Below are positions 1 through 7,285 of a stretch of 9,472 nucleotides of DNA, piece by piece. The stretch spans positions 1,394 through 10,865 of the forward strand of contig PLUZ01000305.1 in assembly GCA_003162995.1 (NCBI GenBank). Reading direction: 5' to 3'. The notes beneath the pieces were generated by a model that saw only the letters and a program-made list of their open reading frames with translations, did no database searches and was not told where the DNA came from. The stretch is from Methylocapsa sp. (GTDB lineage Bacteria; Pseudomonadota; Alphaproteobacteria; Rhizobiales; Beijerinckiaceae). How positions within the stretch are numbered: position 1 is the first letter of the stretch; every line of letters begins with the position of its first letter. The position numbers were made by a program, and so were the translations under genes.

Positions 1-368
1 TCCTCGTATGCGCGGTTTGGGGACGCTGGCGGCGATACAGCTTACGCACTTATGCGGTAGATCAAATCAACCGGCCTATTCTTACTAAGGTGCGGATCGG
101 GTATGTCGCTATGTCAGGACGTGCTAAAGCGATGGCGTGATACTGAATGGAATTTCAAGTAGTTAAGCTAACTCCCGGATTCAGTCCACGCTCGCTGAAG
201 GCTTTGTTTCACGGCGGTCAGCTTCCTCATCAGACTAGGCGGGTGGCGCAGGGACTGTCTTAGGAAGCCGCAAAAGCCCCACTCTGAAACTTCCGGCCAC
301 TCGCTCTTGGCGGCGCTCGCTTCGTCGATTGCGCATCCTTTCGAATTGGAAAAGTTCTTTTTCATCGT
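1..368. other. Left-edge region without a convincing gene
   Basis: I recognise no gene here. By hand count GC falls to about 43-48% over 61-180, well below the coding regions. A + strand frame is open from the left edge and ends with TGA at 138-140; another ends with TAG at 58-60. Either could be the tail of a truncated upstream gene, but neither short peptide is recognisable. A minus-strand frame of 65-80 codons (stop near 168, ATG at 365 or 410) has no well-spaced Shine-Dalgarno sequence and looks fortuitous. No tRNA, IS end or clear promoter was seen. Confidence 0.4.
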
Positions 369-410
369 ATGGGGCACGCCTCTCCACATGGTATTGATTT
401 CTTGAACCAT

Positions 411-426
411 GCCCCGCGATCGGGGC
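411..426 (+). promoter_or_regulatory. GC-rich hairpin in the leader of the ampH-like gene
   Basis: GCCCCG (411-416) and CGGGGC (421-426) form a perfect 6-bp stem with a CGAT loop, 26 nt upstream of the chosen ATG at 453. It would lie in the 5' leader if transcription starts further upstream. There is no T-run, so it does not look like a terminator. A regulatory role is only inferred. Confidence 0.3.
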
Positions 427-452
427 CTCTGTCGCGGATCTGGAACGGCAAC

Positions 453-1580
453 ATGGCAATGCGATCCATTTTCCTTTCATTCCTCCTGGCAATCGTGGCG
501 TCCGCCGCCTCCCGCGCGGCCGAGCCGCAGACGGCCGATCCGGTCCTCGCGGAAGCAAGCGGCCTCGCCGGCCTCGTCATGTTCGTCAATTCCGGCGCCC
601 CCGGCATGGTTCTGGTGATCGTGCGCGGCGGCCGTAGCCTCGTCCTCGGCTATGGCGAGACCGAGAAGGGCAATAAGCGTACGCCTGATGACAACAGTCT
701 TTTCCGCCTGAATTCCATCACCAAGGTCTTTGCGACCGAGGTGCTGGTCTCACTTGCTGCCGAGGGCAAGCTCAGCCTCACCGATCCCCTGCAGCGCTAC
801 GCCGGCAAAACGAAGGTGCCCGCATTCGGCACACGTCCGATCACGCTGCTCGATCTTGCGACCTACTCAGCCGCCCTGCCGCGCGAGATGAGAGACGCGC
901 CGGAGGGTGTCTTTTCCCGCGCCTGGCCGACGCGCGAGGATCGCTGGAAATGGCTTCCCGGCTACAAACTCCCCTGGGCACCCGGCACCGTCGCCTCCTA
1001 TTCCAATGCCGGGTTCGATTTTCTGGCCGACGCCATCGAAACAGCCGGCGGCCAAGCCTATCCCGATCTGCTGCGCAAGCGCGTCACGGCACCATTGGGC
1101 ATGGCGGACACCGGCTTCGCGCCAACGCCCGAGCAATGCGCCAGGCTGATGACCGGCAGCGGCCTCGGCGGCCCCGGCCCTTGCGTCGATACCCATGCGA
1201 CGGATGGCAGCGGCGGGCTTTACAGCACCGGCAACGACATGGCTCTCTGGCTTCGCCACAACATCGAGGACGCGGACGGCACGCTGGCGTTGAGCCACGC
1301 CATCTATCGCCAGCGCCAGGCGCTGCCGGCGGCGATTGGCTTCGACGAGGCCGGCCCGATGGCGGGCCTCGGCCTTGGCTGGGTGAGCGTGGCGGCCCAG
1401 GGCATCCATCCGGCGCTGATGGCGAAAAGCGGTGGCGGCGCTGGTTTCATGAGCTACATCGCCTTCGCGCCGGGGCGGAACGTCGGCATCTTCGTCGCTG
1501 TGAGCCGGGTCGATTTCGGGATGTTCTCCGGCCTCACCGAAACGGCGAACGCACTGATCGCAAATCTCGTCACCCGTTGA
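453..1580 (+). CDS. ampH: AmpH-type D-Ala-D-Ala carboxypeptidase/endopeptidase (serine beta-lactamase family)
   Basis: A secreted penicillin-binding-type serine peptidase of 375 residues. Residues 1-23 form a signal peptide (MAMRS, then a hydrophobic run through FLLAIVASAA), with likely cleavage after SRAA. The three active-site motifs of the class C beta-lactamase/DD-peptidase fold are present in order: SITK (S88, K91), YSN (Y183, N185) and KSG (K325). The region reading CVDTHATDGSGGLYSTG is typical of AmpH-like proteins. The length is close to E. coli AmpH, which trims peptidoglycan peptides in the periplasm and binds beta-lactams. The frame extends upstream to an ATG at 369, but that adds a non-secretory N-terminus. 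ATG 453 has GGAACGG 5-11 nt upstream and places the signal peptide correctly; ATG 459 is possible. AmpH rather than another esterase or beta-lactamase of the family is likely but not proven. Confidence 0.88.
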   Translation: MAMRSIFLSFLLAIVASAASRAAEPQTADPVLAEASGLAGLVMFVNSGAPGMVLVIVRGGRSLVLGYGETEKGNKRTPDDNSLFRLNSITKVFATEVLVSLAAEGKLSLTDPLQRYAGKTKVPAFGTRPITLLDLATYSAALPREMRDAPEGVFSRAWPTREDRWKWLPGYKLPWAPGTVASYSNAGFDFLADAIETAGGQAYPDLLRKRVTAPLGMADTGFAPTPEQCARLMTGSGLGGPGPCVDTHATDGSGGLYSTGNDMALWLRHNIEDADGTLALSHAIYRQRQALPAAIGFDEAGPMAGLGLGWVSVAAQGIHPALMAKSGGGAGFMSYIAFAPGRNVGIFVAVSRVDFGMFSGLTETANALIANLVTR

Positions 1581-1601
1581 GCCGCCAAATTGATTTGCTT
1601 C

Positions 1602-1613
1602 CCCCTAGCGGGG
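1602..1613 (+). terminator. Weak terminator-like hairpin after the ampH-like gene
   Basis: CCCC (1602-1605) pairs with GGGG (1610-1613) around a TAGC loop, 22 nt after the TGA at 1578-1580. It is followed by ATAAATT rather than a real T-run, so any termination would be weak. Confidence 0.25.
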
Positions 1614-1618
1614 ATAAA

Positions 1619-1646
1619 TTGACCTCCGGCAGCGCCGGTATTATCT
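1619..1646 (+). promoter_or_regulatory. Candidate promoter for def-fmt-truA
   Basis: TTGACC (1619-1624) resembles a -35 box. TTATCT (1641-1646), 16 bp further on, resembles a -10 box. The spacer contains the inverted repeat CCGGC-AGC-GCCGG (1626-1638). From this -10 box, transcription would start within a few bases of the def ATG at 1654, and no Shine-Dalgarno sequence precedes that ATG. The match is by eye only. Confidence 0.4.
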
Positions 1647-1653
1647 CATTGGC

Positions 1654-2229
1654 ATGGCTTTACGGAAGATTATTACCCTCCCTGACGCGCGTTTGCGCCT
1701 CAAATGCGCGCCGGTGCCCGCGATCGACGCGAGCATCCGCGCACTCATGGACGACATGCTCGAGACCATGTATGCCGCGCCCGGCATCGGTCTCGCCGCG
1801 ATCCAGATTGCTGTGCCAAAGCGGGTCCTCGTTCTCGACGTGGCGAAACGCGAAGACGAGAATTCCGCGCCATCCCCGCTTTGTATCGTCAATCCGGAAA
1901 TTCTCTGGACCTCGGAGGAGCTTTCCACCTATCAGGAGGGCTGCCTGTCGATCCCGGACTTTTTCGAGGACGTCGAGCGGCCGGCCCGGGTGCGTGCCCG
2001 TTATCTCGATCACCATGGCCGCGCCCAAGAGATTGAGGCAGAGGGGATTTTGGCGACCTGTTTGCAGCATGAGATCGACCATTTGAACGGGATTTTGTTC
2101 ATCGATCATCTGTCGCGGCTGAAGCGGGATCGCATCACCAGAAAATTCGCCAAGACCGCCAAGCATGGCGGTCCCTCTCGCAAGAGCGGGGCAAGCAAGG
2201 AAGACGCGGCCGCCGGGCCGGGGGCCTAA
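1654..2229 (+). CDS. def: Peptide deformylase
   Basis: A metalloenzyme of 191 residues that removes the formyl group from the N-terminal formylmethionine of nascent proteins at the ribosome. All three family motifs are intact: GIGLAAIQ (44-51), EGCLS (95-99, metal ligand C97) and HEIDH (139-143, metal ligands H139 and H143, catalytic E140). The C-terminal 30 or so residues are a low-complexity, basic then acidic/alanine-rich extension ([13 protein letters not shown] onward), common in alphaproteobacterial versions. It is first in a run with fmt (44-nt gap) and truA, so the deformylating and formylating enzymes are co-expressed. The start is unusual because no Shine-Dalgarno sequence is visible and the best promoter guess places the transcript start almost at the ATG. 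Confidence 0.97.
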   Translation: MALRKIITLPDARLRLKCAPVPAIDASIRALMDDMLETMYAAPGIGLAAIQIAVPKRVLVLDVAKREDENSAPSPLCIVNPEILWTSEELSTYQEGCLSIPDFFEDVERPARVRARYLDHHGRAQEIEAEGILATCLQHEIDHLNGILFIDHLSRLKRDRITRKFAKTAKHGGPSRKSGASKEDAAAGPGA

Positions 2230-2273
2230 CCCGCATCGCCCACGAGATAAGCCGCAGCATTAAGGCGGAACAT

Positions 2274-3224
2274 TTGCGTATCGTCTTTATGGGGACACCG
2301 GAATTCGCGGTGCCCACGCTCGCCAAAATCATCGGCCAGGGTCACCTCGTGACGGCGGTCTATACACGGGCGCCGAGACCCGGCGGACGCCGTGGGCTCG
2401 AACTTGTGCCTTCCCCGGTTCATATGGCGGCGTCACGTCATGGCATTGAGGTCATCACGCCGCGAACGCTACGCTCCGAGGATGCGGTCGCGGAGCTGCG
2501 CGATTTCAAACCCGATGTCGTCATTGTCGCGGCCTATGGCTTGATCCTGCCGAAAGCCATTCTCGATGTACCGCCAAAGGGCTGCTTCAATCTGCACGCT
2601 TCGCTGCTGCCGCGATGGCGCGGCGCGGCGCCAATCCAGCGGGCCATCATGGCGGGCGACCTTGAGACCGGCGTCATGGTGATGCGCATGGAAGAAGGTC
2701 TCGACACCGGCCCGGTTGCGCTCACCGAACGCCTCGCGATTGGCCCCGATGCGAATGCCGGCGAAATATCCGGAAGACTTGCCCTCGCGGGCGCCGCTTT
2801 GATGGCGCGGGCTTTGATCATGCTGGAGGATGGCGCGCTCATCTTTACGCCCCAGGCCACGGAAGGCATCACCTACGCGCATAAAATCGATAAGGCCGAA
2901 GCGCGGATCGATTGGACAAAACCAGCGGCGGATCTGCACAATCTCGTCCGGGGTCTCGCGCCAGCTCCGGGCGCGTTCTTCGAAGCGGAGCTTGGCAAGG
3001 GAGTTGAGCGCGTCAAAGTTTTACGCACGGAGATCTCAAAAGACTCAGGGGCACCCGGCCGCGTTCTCGACGCGCATTTGACAATTGGCTGCGGGCAAGG
3101 CGCTTTGCGCCTTCTCGAAGTACAACGTCCGGGCAAGGCGCCGATGCCGGCCGCGGATTTTTTGCGCGGCGTGCGGCTTGGCGAGGGAGCCTTGCTTGCC
3201 TCGAAAACCGATGCCGCGCTTTAA
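2274..3224 (+). CDS. fmt: Methionyl-tRNA formyltransferase
   Basis: A protein of 316 residues that transfers a formyl group from 10-formyltetrahydrofolate to initiator Met-tRNA. The N-terminal formyltransferase fold opens with [13 protein letters not shown]. The catalytic triad is present: N106 and H108 in [18 protein letters not shown] and D144 in EEGLDTGPV. The C-terminal tRNA-binding domain follows from about residue 205 ([17 protein letters not shown]). The start is TTG at 2274. The sequence before it, AAGGCGGAACAT, gives a Shine-Dalgarno sequence about 8 nt upstream, and starting here gives the family-standard N-terminus; the next in-frame ATG would cut off the first strand. It lies 44 nt after def, and its last 14 nt overlap truA. 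Confidence 0.97.
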   Translation: MRIVFMGTPEFAVPTLAKIIGQGHLVTAVYTRAPRPGGRRGLELVPSPVHMAASRHGIEVITPRTLRSEDAVAELRDFKPDVVIVAAYGLILPKAILDVPPKGCFNLHASLLPRWRGAAPIQRAIMAGDLETGVMVMRMEEGLDTGPVALTERLAIGPDANAGEISGRLALAGAALMARALIMLEDGALIFTPQATEGITYAHKIDKAEARIDWTKPAADLHNLVRGLAPAPGAFFEAELGKGVERVKVLRTEISKDSGAPGRVLDAHLTIGCGQGALRLLEVQRPGKAPMPAADFLRGVRLGEGALLASKTDAAL

Positions 3225-3966
3225 ACTGACGCTCGAATATGACGGTGCGCCCTTTGTCGGCTGGCAGAGGCAAACGAACGGGCTATCCGTGCAGGAGGTG
3301 ATCGAGACGGCGCTCGAAGCTTTATGCGGGGAAAGGGTTAGGATACGCGGCGCCGGGCGCACCGATACCGGCGTCCATGCCCTAGGGCAGGTCGCGCACG
3401 CGGATCTTTCCAAGGATTGGCGGGCCGATGTGTTGCGCGACGGCTTGAATGCGCATATGCGGCCTCAGCCCGTTGCGATTCTTTCCGCCGCGTGCGTGCC
3501 TAACACTTTTGATGCGCGGTTTTCTGCAATACGCCGGCATTATCTCTACAGGATCATCAATCGCCGCGCGCCTTTGACGGTGGAGCGCGGCCATGTTTGG
3601 CTGGTCAAGCGCAAGCTCAATGCAAGCGCGATGCAGGCGGCGGCGGGCGTTCTCCTCGGCTGCCATGATTTTTCGACGTTTCGTGCCTCGCAGTGCCAGG
3701 CGGAAAGCCCGGTGCGCACCTTGGAACGGCTCGATGTCGTGCGAAACGGCGAAGAGATTCACATCTTGGCGAGCGCGCGTTCTTTTCTGCATAACCAAGT
3801 CCGCTCGATCGTTGGCTCGCTCGAACATGTGGGCTCCGGCAAATGGAGCATCATGGACATGCGCGCCGCGCTCGATGCGCGCGACCGCCGCCGCTGCGGC
3901 ATGGTTGCCCCGCCCGAAGGGCTTTATCTGGCGAAAGTAGATTATGGTCCGCCGCCGGTCGTATGA
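3211..3966 (+). CDS. truA: tRNA pseudouridine(38-40) synthase TruA
   Basis: A protein of 251 residues that isomerises uridines 38-40 in the anticodon stem-loop of many tRNAs. The N-terminus, [20 protein letters not shown], is a textbook TruA start. The catalytic aspartate is D52 in GRTDTGVHA, and the C-terminal motif [12 protein letters not shown] is present. The frame is open further upstream to an ATG at 3085, but that would add 42 unrelated residues inside fmt. ATG 3211 matches the family and overlaps the end of fmt by 14 nt, which suggests translational coupling. The gene ends 14 nt before the stop codon of the convergent slipin gene. Confidence 0.96.
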   Translation: MPRFKLTLEYDGAPFVGWQRQTNGLSVQEVIETALEALCGERVRIRGAGRTDTGVHALGQVAHADLSKDWRADVLRDGLNAHMRPQPVAILSAACVPNTFDARFSAIRRHYLYRIINRRAPLTVERGHVWLVKRKLNASAMQAAAGVLLGCHDFSTFRASQCQAESPVRTLERLDVVRNGEEIHILASARSFLHNQVRSIVGSLEHVGSGKWSIMDMRAALDARDRRRCGMVAPPEGLYLAKVDYGPPPVV

Positions 3967-3968
3967 TT

Positions 3969-3978
3969 CATGATCATG
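3969..3978. repeat. 10-bp perfect palindrome between convergent genes
   Basis: CATGATCATG occupies most of the 14-nt gap between the truA stop (3964-3966) and the slipin stop (3981-3983 on the minus strand). There is no room for a conventional terminator between the genes. Whether it does anything is unknown. Confidence 0.4.
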
Positions 3979-3980
3979 CA

Positions 3981-4745
3981 CTAACCGCTACCGCCGCCAG
4001 CCCGCTGCCCGAGTGCCCGCGCCATTTCGACGAATTCGCTCGGCATCATGATGATCGTCATGGTGTTTTGCTCGGCGCCGACTTCCGTGATCATTTGCAT
4101 GCGGCGCAATTCGAGCCCGGCCGGGCTTTGCATGATCGTTTCCGCCGCTTGCCGAAGCAGTGCAGCGGCCTCGACTTCCGCCTGCGCCTTGATCTGGCGG
4201 GCGCGTTTCTCGCGCAGCGCCTCGGCCTCTTGCGCCATGGCGCGCTGCATGGATTCGGGAATTTCGACATTCTTCATTTGCACGCGTTCGACCTTCACGC
4301 CCCAAGGTTCGGTCACAGTATCGATCGAGATCTGCAACGCCCTTGAGATCGTCTCCTGCTCCTTCAAGACATCGTCGAGCGTATGCTGACCGATGACATT
4401 GCGCAGCGAGGTTATGGCGACCTGGACGACAGAATTGCCGACATCGACTACTTCGATGACGGCGCGTTTGGGATCGACCGTCTTGCGCCAAATCACGGCG
4501 TTGATCTTGATCGGCACATTGTCGCGTGTGATCGCCTCCTGCTGCTCGACGGAGGTCGTCATCGTGCGCATATCGATCGTTACCTGCCACTCGATGAGCG
4601 GGATCAGCAGGTAAAGACCCGGTCCCGCGGTCCGCGCATATTTGCCGAGCCGGAAGATCACCGCCCTTTCATATTGATTGGCAATCCGCACCGAGGTGAG
4701 GAGGAAAAGAAAAAGGAGGATAGCCAGGAAAAAAATGATCATCAT
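3981..4745 (-). CDS. Slipin (stomatin-family SPFH/Band 7 membrane protein)
   Basis: A protein of 254 residues with one N-terminal membrane segment (about residues 3-16), followed by the SPFH/Band 7 domain. That domain begins NQYERAVIFRLGKY and has the hallmark GPGLYLLIPLIE (41-52). A helical region rich in Ala, Glu, Arg and Gln (AEALREKRARQIKAQAEVEAAALL) is the usual coiled-coil used for oligomerisation. The C-terminus is glycine-rich. Slipins form ring-like membrane scaffolds and often pair with NfeD-type proteins or membrane proteases; no NfeD gene is visible here. The frame runs much further upstream, but that stretch lies in the end of yejA and is not family-like. ATG 4745 (or 4742) puts the membrane segment first, with only a weak GAGA-type ribosome site. 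It lies 88 nt downstream of yejA and may share its transcript. Confidence 0.93.
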   Translation of the reverse strand: MMIIFFLAILLFLFLLTSVRIANQYERAVIFRLGKYARTAGPGLYLLIPLIEWQVTIDMRTMTTSVEQQEAITRDNVPIKINAVIWRKTVDPKRAVIEVVDVGNSVVQVAITSLRNVIGQHTLDDVLKEQETISRALQISIDTVTEPWGVKVERVQMKNVEIPESMQRAMAQEAEALREKRARQIKAQAEVEAAALLRQAAETIMQSPAGLELRRMQMITEVGAEQNTMTIIMMPSEFVEMARALGQRAGGGSG

Positions 4746-4833
4746 CGCATCGTTCTCGTTTGCATCTCGCAGCCCGACCCGTCGTTCTGAGGGATGGGCT
4801 CCGAGCCTTGAGCCTGCCTGGGGAACGATTGCT

Positions 4834-6684
4834 TCAGGGCTGCGCTCTCCACCATGTGTCGAGGGTGGCGCCGCCCGAGGCCGGGCCGTAGCGCGGCAAG
4901 CTCTTCGGCCGTGCCAGCTTGGCGGACGCCGCGATCCATTGATCCGGGGAGTGAAACAGAGGCACGACATAGAATCCGGAGAGCAGCAGGCGATCGTAGG
5001 CGCGCACAGCGGCGACGAAATCCTCATGCGTTTTGGCTGAGAGCAGCACATTGATCATCGCATCGATGGCTGGTGATTTGACGCCGGCAAGATTGAACGA
5101 GGCTTCCTGCTCTGCGCTTGCCGAGCCCCAGCGCGAGCGTTGCTCATTGCCGGGCGAAGCGGAGGCAAGCCAGCTTCCGATCATCATATCGAAATCGAAT
5201 TTTTGCCGCCGCCGCTGGTACTGGACTTCGTCGACCAGCCTCACTTTCGCGGCGACGCCGATCCGGCCAAGCGAATCCGCGTAATTGAGGGCGAGCCGCT
5301 CCTGGTTCCTGTCCTTGACCATGATTTCGAAGGACAAAGCCTCGCCCCCCTTGGTCAGGCGGCCGCCTTCAATATCGTAGCCCGCCTCTTTCAAGAGCGC
5401 GAGGGCGCGCTTGGGCTCGATCCTGTCGGCTCCCGACCCGTCGGTCGCGGCTGGCCGCCAGCGCCCTTCCAAAATATCCTCGCGAACCGCGCCCGGAAAG
5501 GGCGCGAGCAGGGCAAGCTCGGCGGCATCCGCGGGCCGCCCGGTCGAAGCAAGCTCGGAATCATCGAAAAAGCTTTTCGTCCGTTTGTAGAGTCCATTGT
5601 AAAGATTGGCGTTGATCCATTCGAAATCGAATAGAAGCCCCAGTGCTTCGCGAACCCTTATGTTCTCAAAGAGCGGCCGCCGCAGATTGAAGACAAACCC
5701 TTCCAAACCCTTGGGCCCTCCGGCCGGCAAGGCTTCACGAATCATCCGGTGATCGCGAATGGCGGGGAAATCATAGGCATTCGTCCAGCGCGCCGGATTG
5801 GTCTCTTCACGGAAATCCAGGAGCCCGGCCGAGAAAGCTTCGAACAGACTGTTGGCGTCGCGGAAATATTCGATATCGATCTCATCGAAATTATAGAGAT
5901 TGCGGCGGACCGGGAGATCCCTTGCCCAGTAATTTTTGTCGCGGCGCAGAATGATGCGCTGGCCGGGCTTGACGTCGGCGACAACATAGGGCCCGGAGCC
6001 GGTTGGGATGTCGAGACTGGCGTCGTCGAATTTCGCGGGATCGATCTTATGGCGCGGCAACACCGGCATGAGCGCGAGCGTCAGGGGCATTTCCCGGTCG
6101 TTGATGCCGGTCAGATCGTAGCGGATCGTTAGCGCGTCCGGTGTTTCGATTGATTTGATGAGGGAATAAGCGGCGCGCTGTTGCGGCCGCCCTTTGGTCT
6201 TCAGGAGATCGAAGGTAAAACGGACATCGGCCGATGTGATCGGCTCGCCATCCGAAAAATGCGCGCGCGGATCGAGCCTGAAGGTCACCGAGGTACGATC
6301 GGCGCCGGTCTCGATGGATTGCGCGATCAGTCCGTAAAGCGTGAAAGGCTCGTCGAGAGAGCGCGTCATCAAGGTCTCGAAGACGTTTCCGTTCATCCCC
6401 TGCGCGGTGGAGCCGGCCTTCAGGTTAAACGGATTGAGACTATCGAAGGTGCCGAGGAATCCGATAGCGAGGCGGCCGCCTTTCACTGCGGCTGGATCGG
6501 CATAGGGCAGATGATCGAAGGCATCCTTGAGGGCAGGGTCGCCGTGCATGGCGATGGCGGGTGCGGGAACCGGGGCCGGCGGCATGGCTTCCGCCGCGAG
6601 GGCGGCACCAAGACAAGCGGCATGAAGAAGTAACGCAATCACGGCGAAGGCCGGCGCCAGACCCCGGGGCGATAGCTGTGTCAT
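4834..6684 (-). CDS. yejA: YejA-like ABC transporter peptide-binding protein (SBP family 5)
   Basis: A periplasmic solute-binding protein of 616 residues. The first 31 or so residues are a long signal peptide (hydrophobic run AFAVIALLLHAACLGAALAA). HAAC is a poor lipobox because of His at -3, so signal peptidase I is more likely. The mature start, with FDHLPYADPAAVKGG and GFLGTFDSLNPF, follows the YejA pattern, as do FDFEWINANLYN in the middle and LDTWW at the end. In E. coli YejA serves the YejABEF importer, which takes up oligopeptide-like compounds including microcin C. Here no yejB, yejE or yejF gene lies within the window downstream; the next gene is the slipin. It is therefore either an orphan receptor feeding a transporter elsewhere or a split operon. 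The ATG at 6684 has only a weak ribosome site. Substrate is unknown. Confidence 0.9.
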   Translation of the reverse strand: MTQLSPRGLAPAFAVIALLLHAACLGAALAAEAMPPAPVPAPAIAMHGDPALKDAFDHLPYADPAAVKGGRLAIGFLGTFDSLNPFNLKAGSTAQGMNGNVFETLMTRSLDEPFTLYGLIAQSIETGADRTSVTFRLDPRAHFSDGEPITSADVRFTFDLLKTKGRPQQRAAYSLIKSIETPDALTIRYDLTGINDREMPLTLALMPVLPRHKIDPAKFDDASLDIPTGSGPYVVADVKPGQRIILRRDKNYWARDLPVRRNLYNFDEIDIEYFRDANSLFEAFSAGLLDFREETNPARWTNAYDFPAIRDHRMIREALPAGGPKGLEGFVFNLRRPLFENIRVREALGLLFDFEWINANLYNGLYKRTKSFFDDSELASTGRPADAAELALLAPFPGAVREDILEGRWRPAATDGSGADRIEPKRALALLKEAGYDIEGGRLTKGGEALSFEIMVKDRNQERLALNYADSLGRIGVAAKVRLVDEVQYQRRRQKFDFDMMIGSWLASASPGNEQRSRWGSASAEQEASFNLAGVKSPAIDAMINVLLSAKTHEDFVAAVRAYDRLLLSGFYVVPLFHSPDQWIAASAKLARPKSLPRYGPASGGATLDTWWRAQP

Positions 6685-6750
6685 TGGTCCAATCTAGATC
6701 CCGACCTCTTCAATGAGGAATCGCTCATTGTCTCACTCATTTTGTCTTTC

Positions 6751-6792
6751 GCATGATCTTTTCCAAAAACCTGCATCTTTTTAAGGTCATGC
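6751..6792 (+). repeat. Degenerate palindrome-ended intergenic repeat, copy 1
   Basis: The element starts GCATGATCTTTTCC and ends GGTCATGC, with 6-bp terminal complementarity (GCATGA/TCATGC) and an internal AAAAACC section. I recall a similar short repeat, with ends GCATGATC and GATCATGC, scattered in intergenic DNA of Rhizobiales genomes. This copy is degenerate. A related copy in the opposite orientation lies at 7496-7542. Confidence 0.5.
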
Positions 6793-6834
6793 TTTCACTC
6801 GTTGATTCGTGATCTGCCCAGGGGCGGGAAAGAG

Positions 6835-6866
6835 CACTTTGGGAAAAAGAACACTCTGGGAATAAG
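6835..6866 (+). repeat. Short imperfect tandem repeat
   Basis: CACTTTGGGAAAAAG (6835-6849) and CACTCTGGGAATAAG (6852-6866) match at 13 of 15 positions with a 17-bp period. They lie between the yejA start and the 28-codon ORF. The arrangement is compatible with two protein-binding half sites or a small local duplication; no function is known. Confidence 0.35.
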
Positions 6867-7010
6867 CCTTTCTTTAGCTTGGAAAATGATTTAAGAGAAT
6901 CGCCGCGTCGATGCTTGTCATTGGGTTGGGGGGTGCCGTTGCGGCCAAATTGGCCGGCGCAGCGGCGGTGGCGTTCCGGTAAGGCTTGTGCCATTTTCGC
7001 GGGACCTGTC

Positions 7011-7040
7011 TTGACTTTTCCGGCAAAAAGCTCGACGTAA
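7011..7040 (+). promoter_or_regulatory. Possible promoter for the 28-codon ORF
   Basis: TTGACT (7011-7016) is a fair -35 box. About 17-18 bp later lies GACGTAA (7034-7040), a poor -10 match. It is 57 nt upstream of the ATG at 7097 and on the right strand, but the -10 half is weak, so this is only a candidate. Confidence 0.25.
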
Positions 7041-7096
7041 CGAGGGCGACCGCGACAGCGGCGCCAAGATCATGAGAAATAGACCGGGAGAGGACC

Positions 7097-7183
7097 ATGA
7101 ACGATCACACCATTTCCATCGTCAGCGCCATTCTTATTTTGACCGTAGTTGTTCAGGTAATTCTTGTGAAAAGCTGGACCTAA
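7097..7183 (+). CDS. Putative 28-residue single-span membrane microprotein
   Basis: A very short ORF with good translation signals. GGGAGAGGA ends just before the ATG, with GGAG 6 nt upstream, one of the best ribosome sites in the window. The product begins MNDHTISIVSAILIL and ends VILVKSWT, stopping at TAA. Residues 6-24 are almost entirely hydrophobic (Ile, Leu, Val, Ala), bounded by Asp and His on the N side and Lys on the C side. That is a classic single-span membrane peptide, probably with its C-terminus in the cytoplasm. A GC-rich hairpin follows 15 nt after the stop. I do not recognise the family; it does not match my memory of KdpF, CydX or AcrZ, other tiny membrane subunits. Existence is supported by start signals and composition only, and function is unknown. 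An overlapping frame from ATG 7072 has a non-protein-like product. Confidence 0.6.
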   Translation: MNDHTISIVSAILILTVVVQVILVKSWT

Positions 7184-7197
7184 CGGATTCTTTTAGA

Positions 7198-7227
7198 GTG
7201 CGCGGCTGCCTGAAGCGGCCGCGCCAC
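7198..7227 (+). terminator. GC-rich hairpin after the microprotein ORF
   Basis: GCGCGGC (7200-7206) pairs with GCCGCGC (7218-7224) around an 11-nt loop. Two further pairs (GT 7198-7199 with AC 7226-7227) extend it past a one-base bulge. It starts 15 nt after the stop codon of the 28-codon ORF and is followed by only three T residues, so it is a plausible but weak intrinsic terminator or a 3'-end stabilising hairpin. Confidence 0.4.
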
Positions 7228-7285
7228 TTTGCCACCTCAGTCGAGAGCTACGGGGATTCTGGATAGGCCGAGAGGGGCAGGCCAA

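Noticed and set aside
168..410. Minus-strand 80-codon ORF upstream of the ampH-like gene
   Set aside because: Purine-rich stretches lie 13-14 nt from either ATG, too far for a normal ribosome site, and the product is unrecognised. Kept only as a remote possibility.
950..2086. Long + strand frame (378 codons) across the end of the ampH-like gene and the start of def
   Set aside because: It is a shifted frame of two well-supported genes. Its product is Arg/Pro-rich and it spans an intergenic region; typical GC-rich shadow.
4746..4833. GGCTC/GAGCC repeats between yejA and the slipin gene as a terminator
   Set aside because: The arms are 5 bp with several competing pairings and no T-run follows on the minus strand.
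4746..5051. N-terminal extension of the slipin frame (102 codons)
   Set aside because: The added part overlaps the end of yejA, is Arg/Pro/Cys-rich and precedes the natural membrane segment. ATG 4745 gives the standard slipin start.
6911..6982. 23-codon hydrophobic Ala/Gly-rich ORF (starts MLVIGLGGAVAAK)
   Set aside because: The only purine-rich site is about 14 nt upstream, and an Ala/Gly-rich peptide is expected by chance in GC-rich DNA; much weaker than the ORF at 7097.
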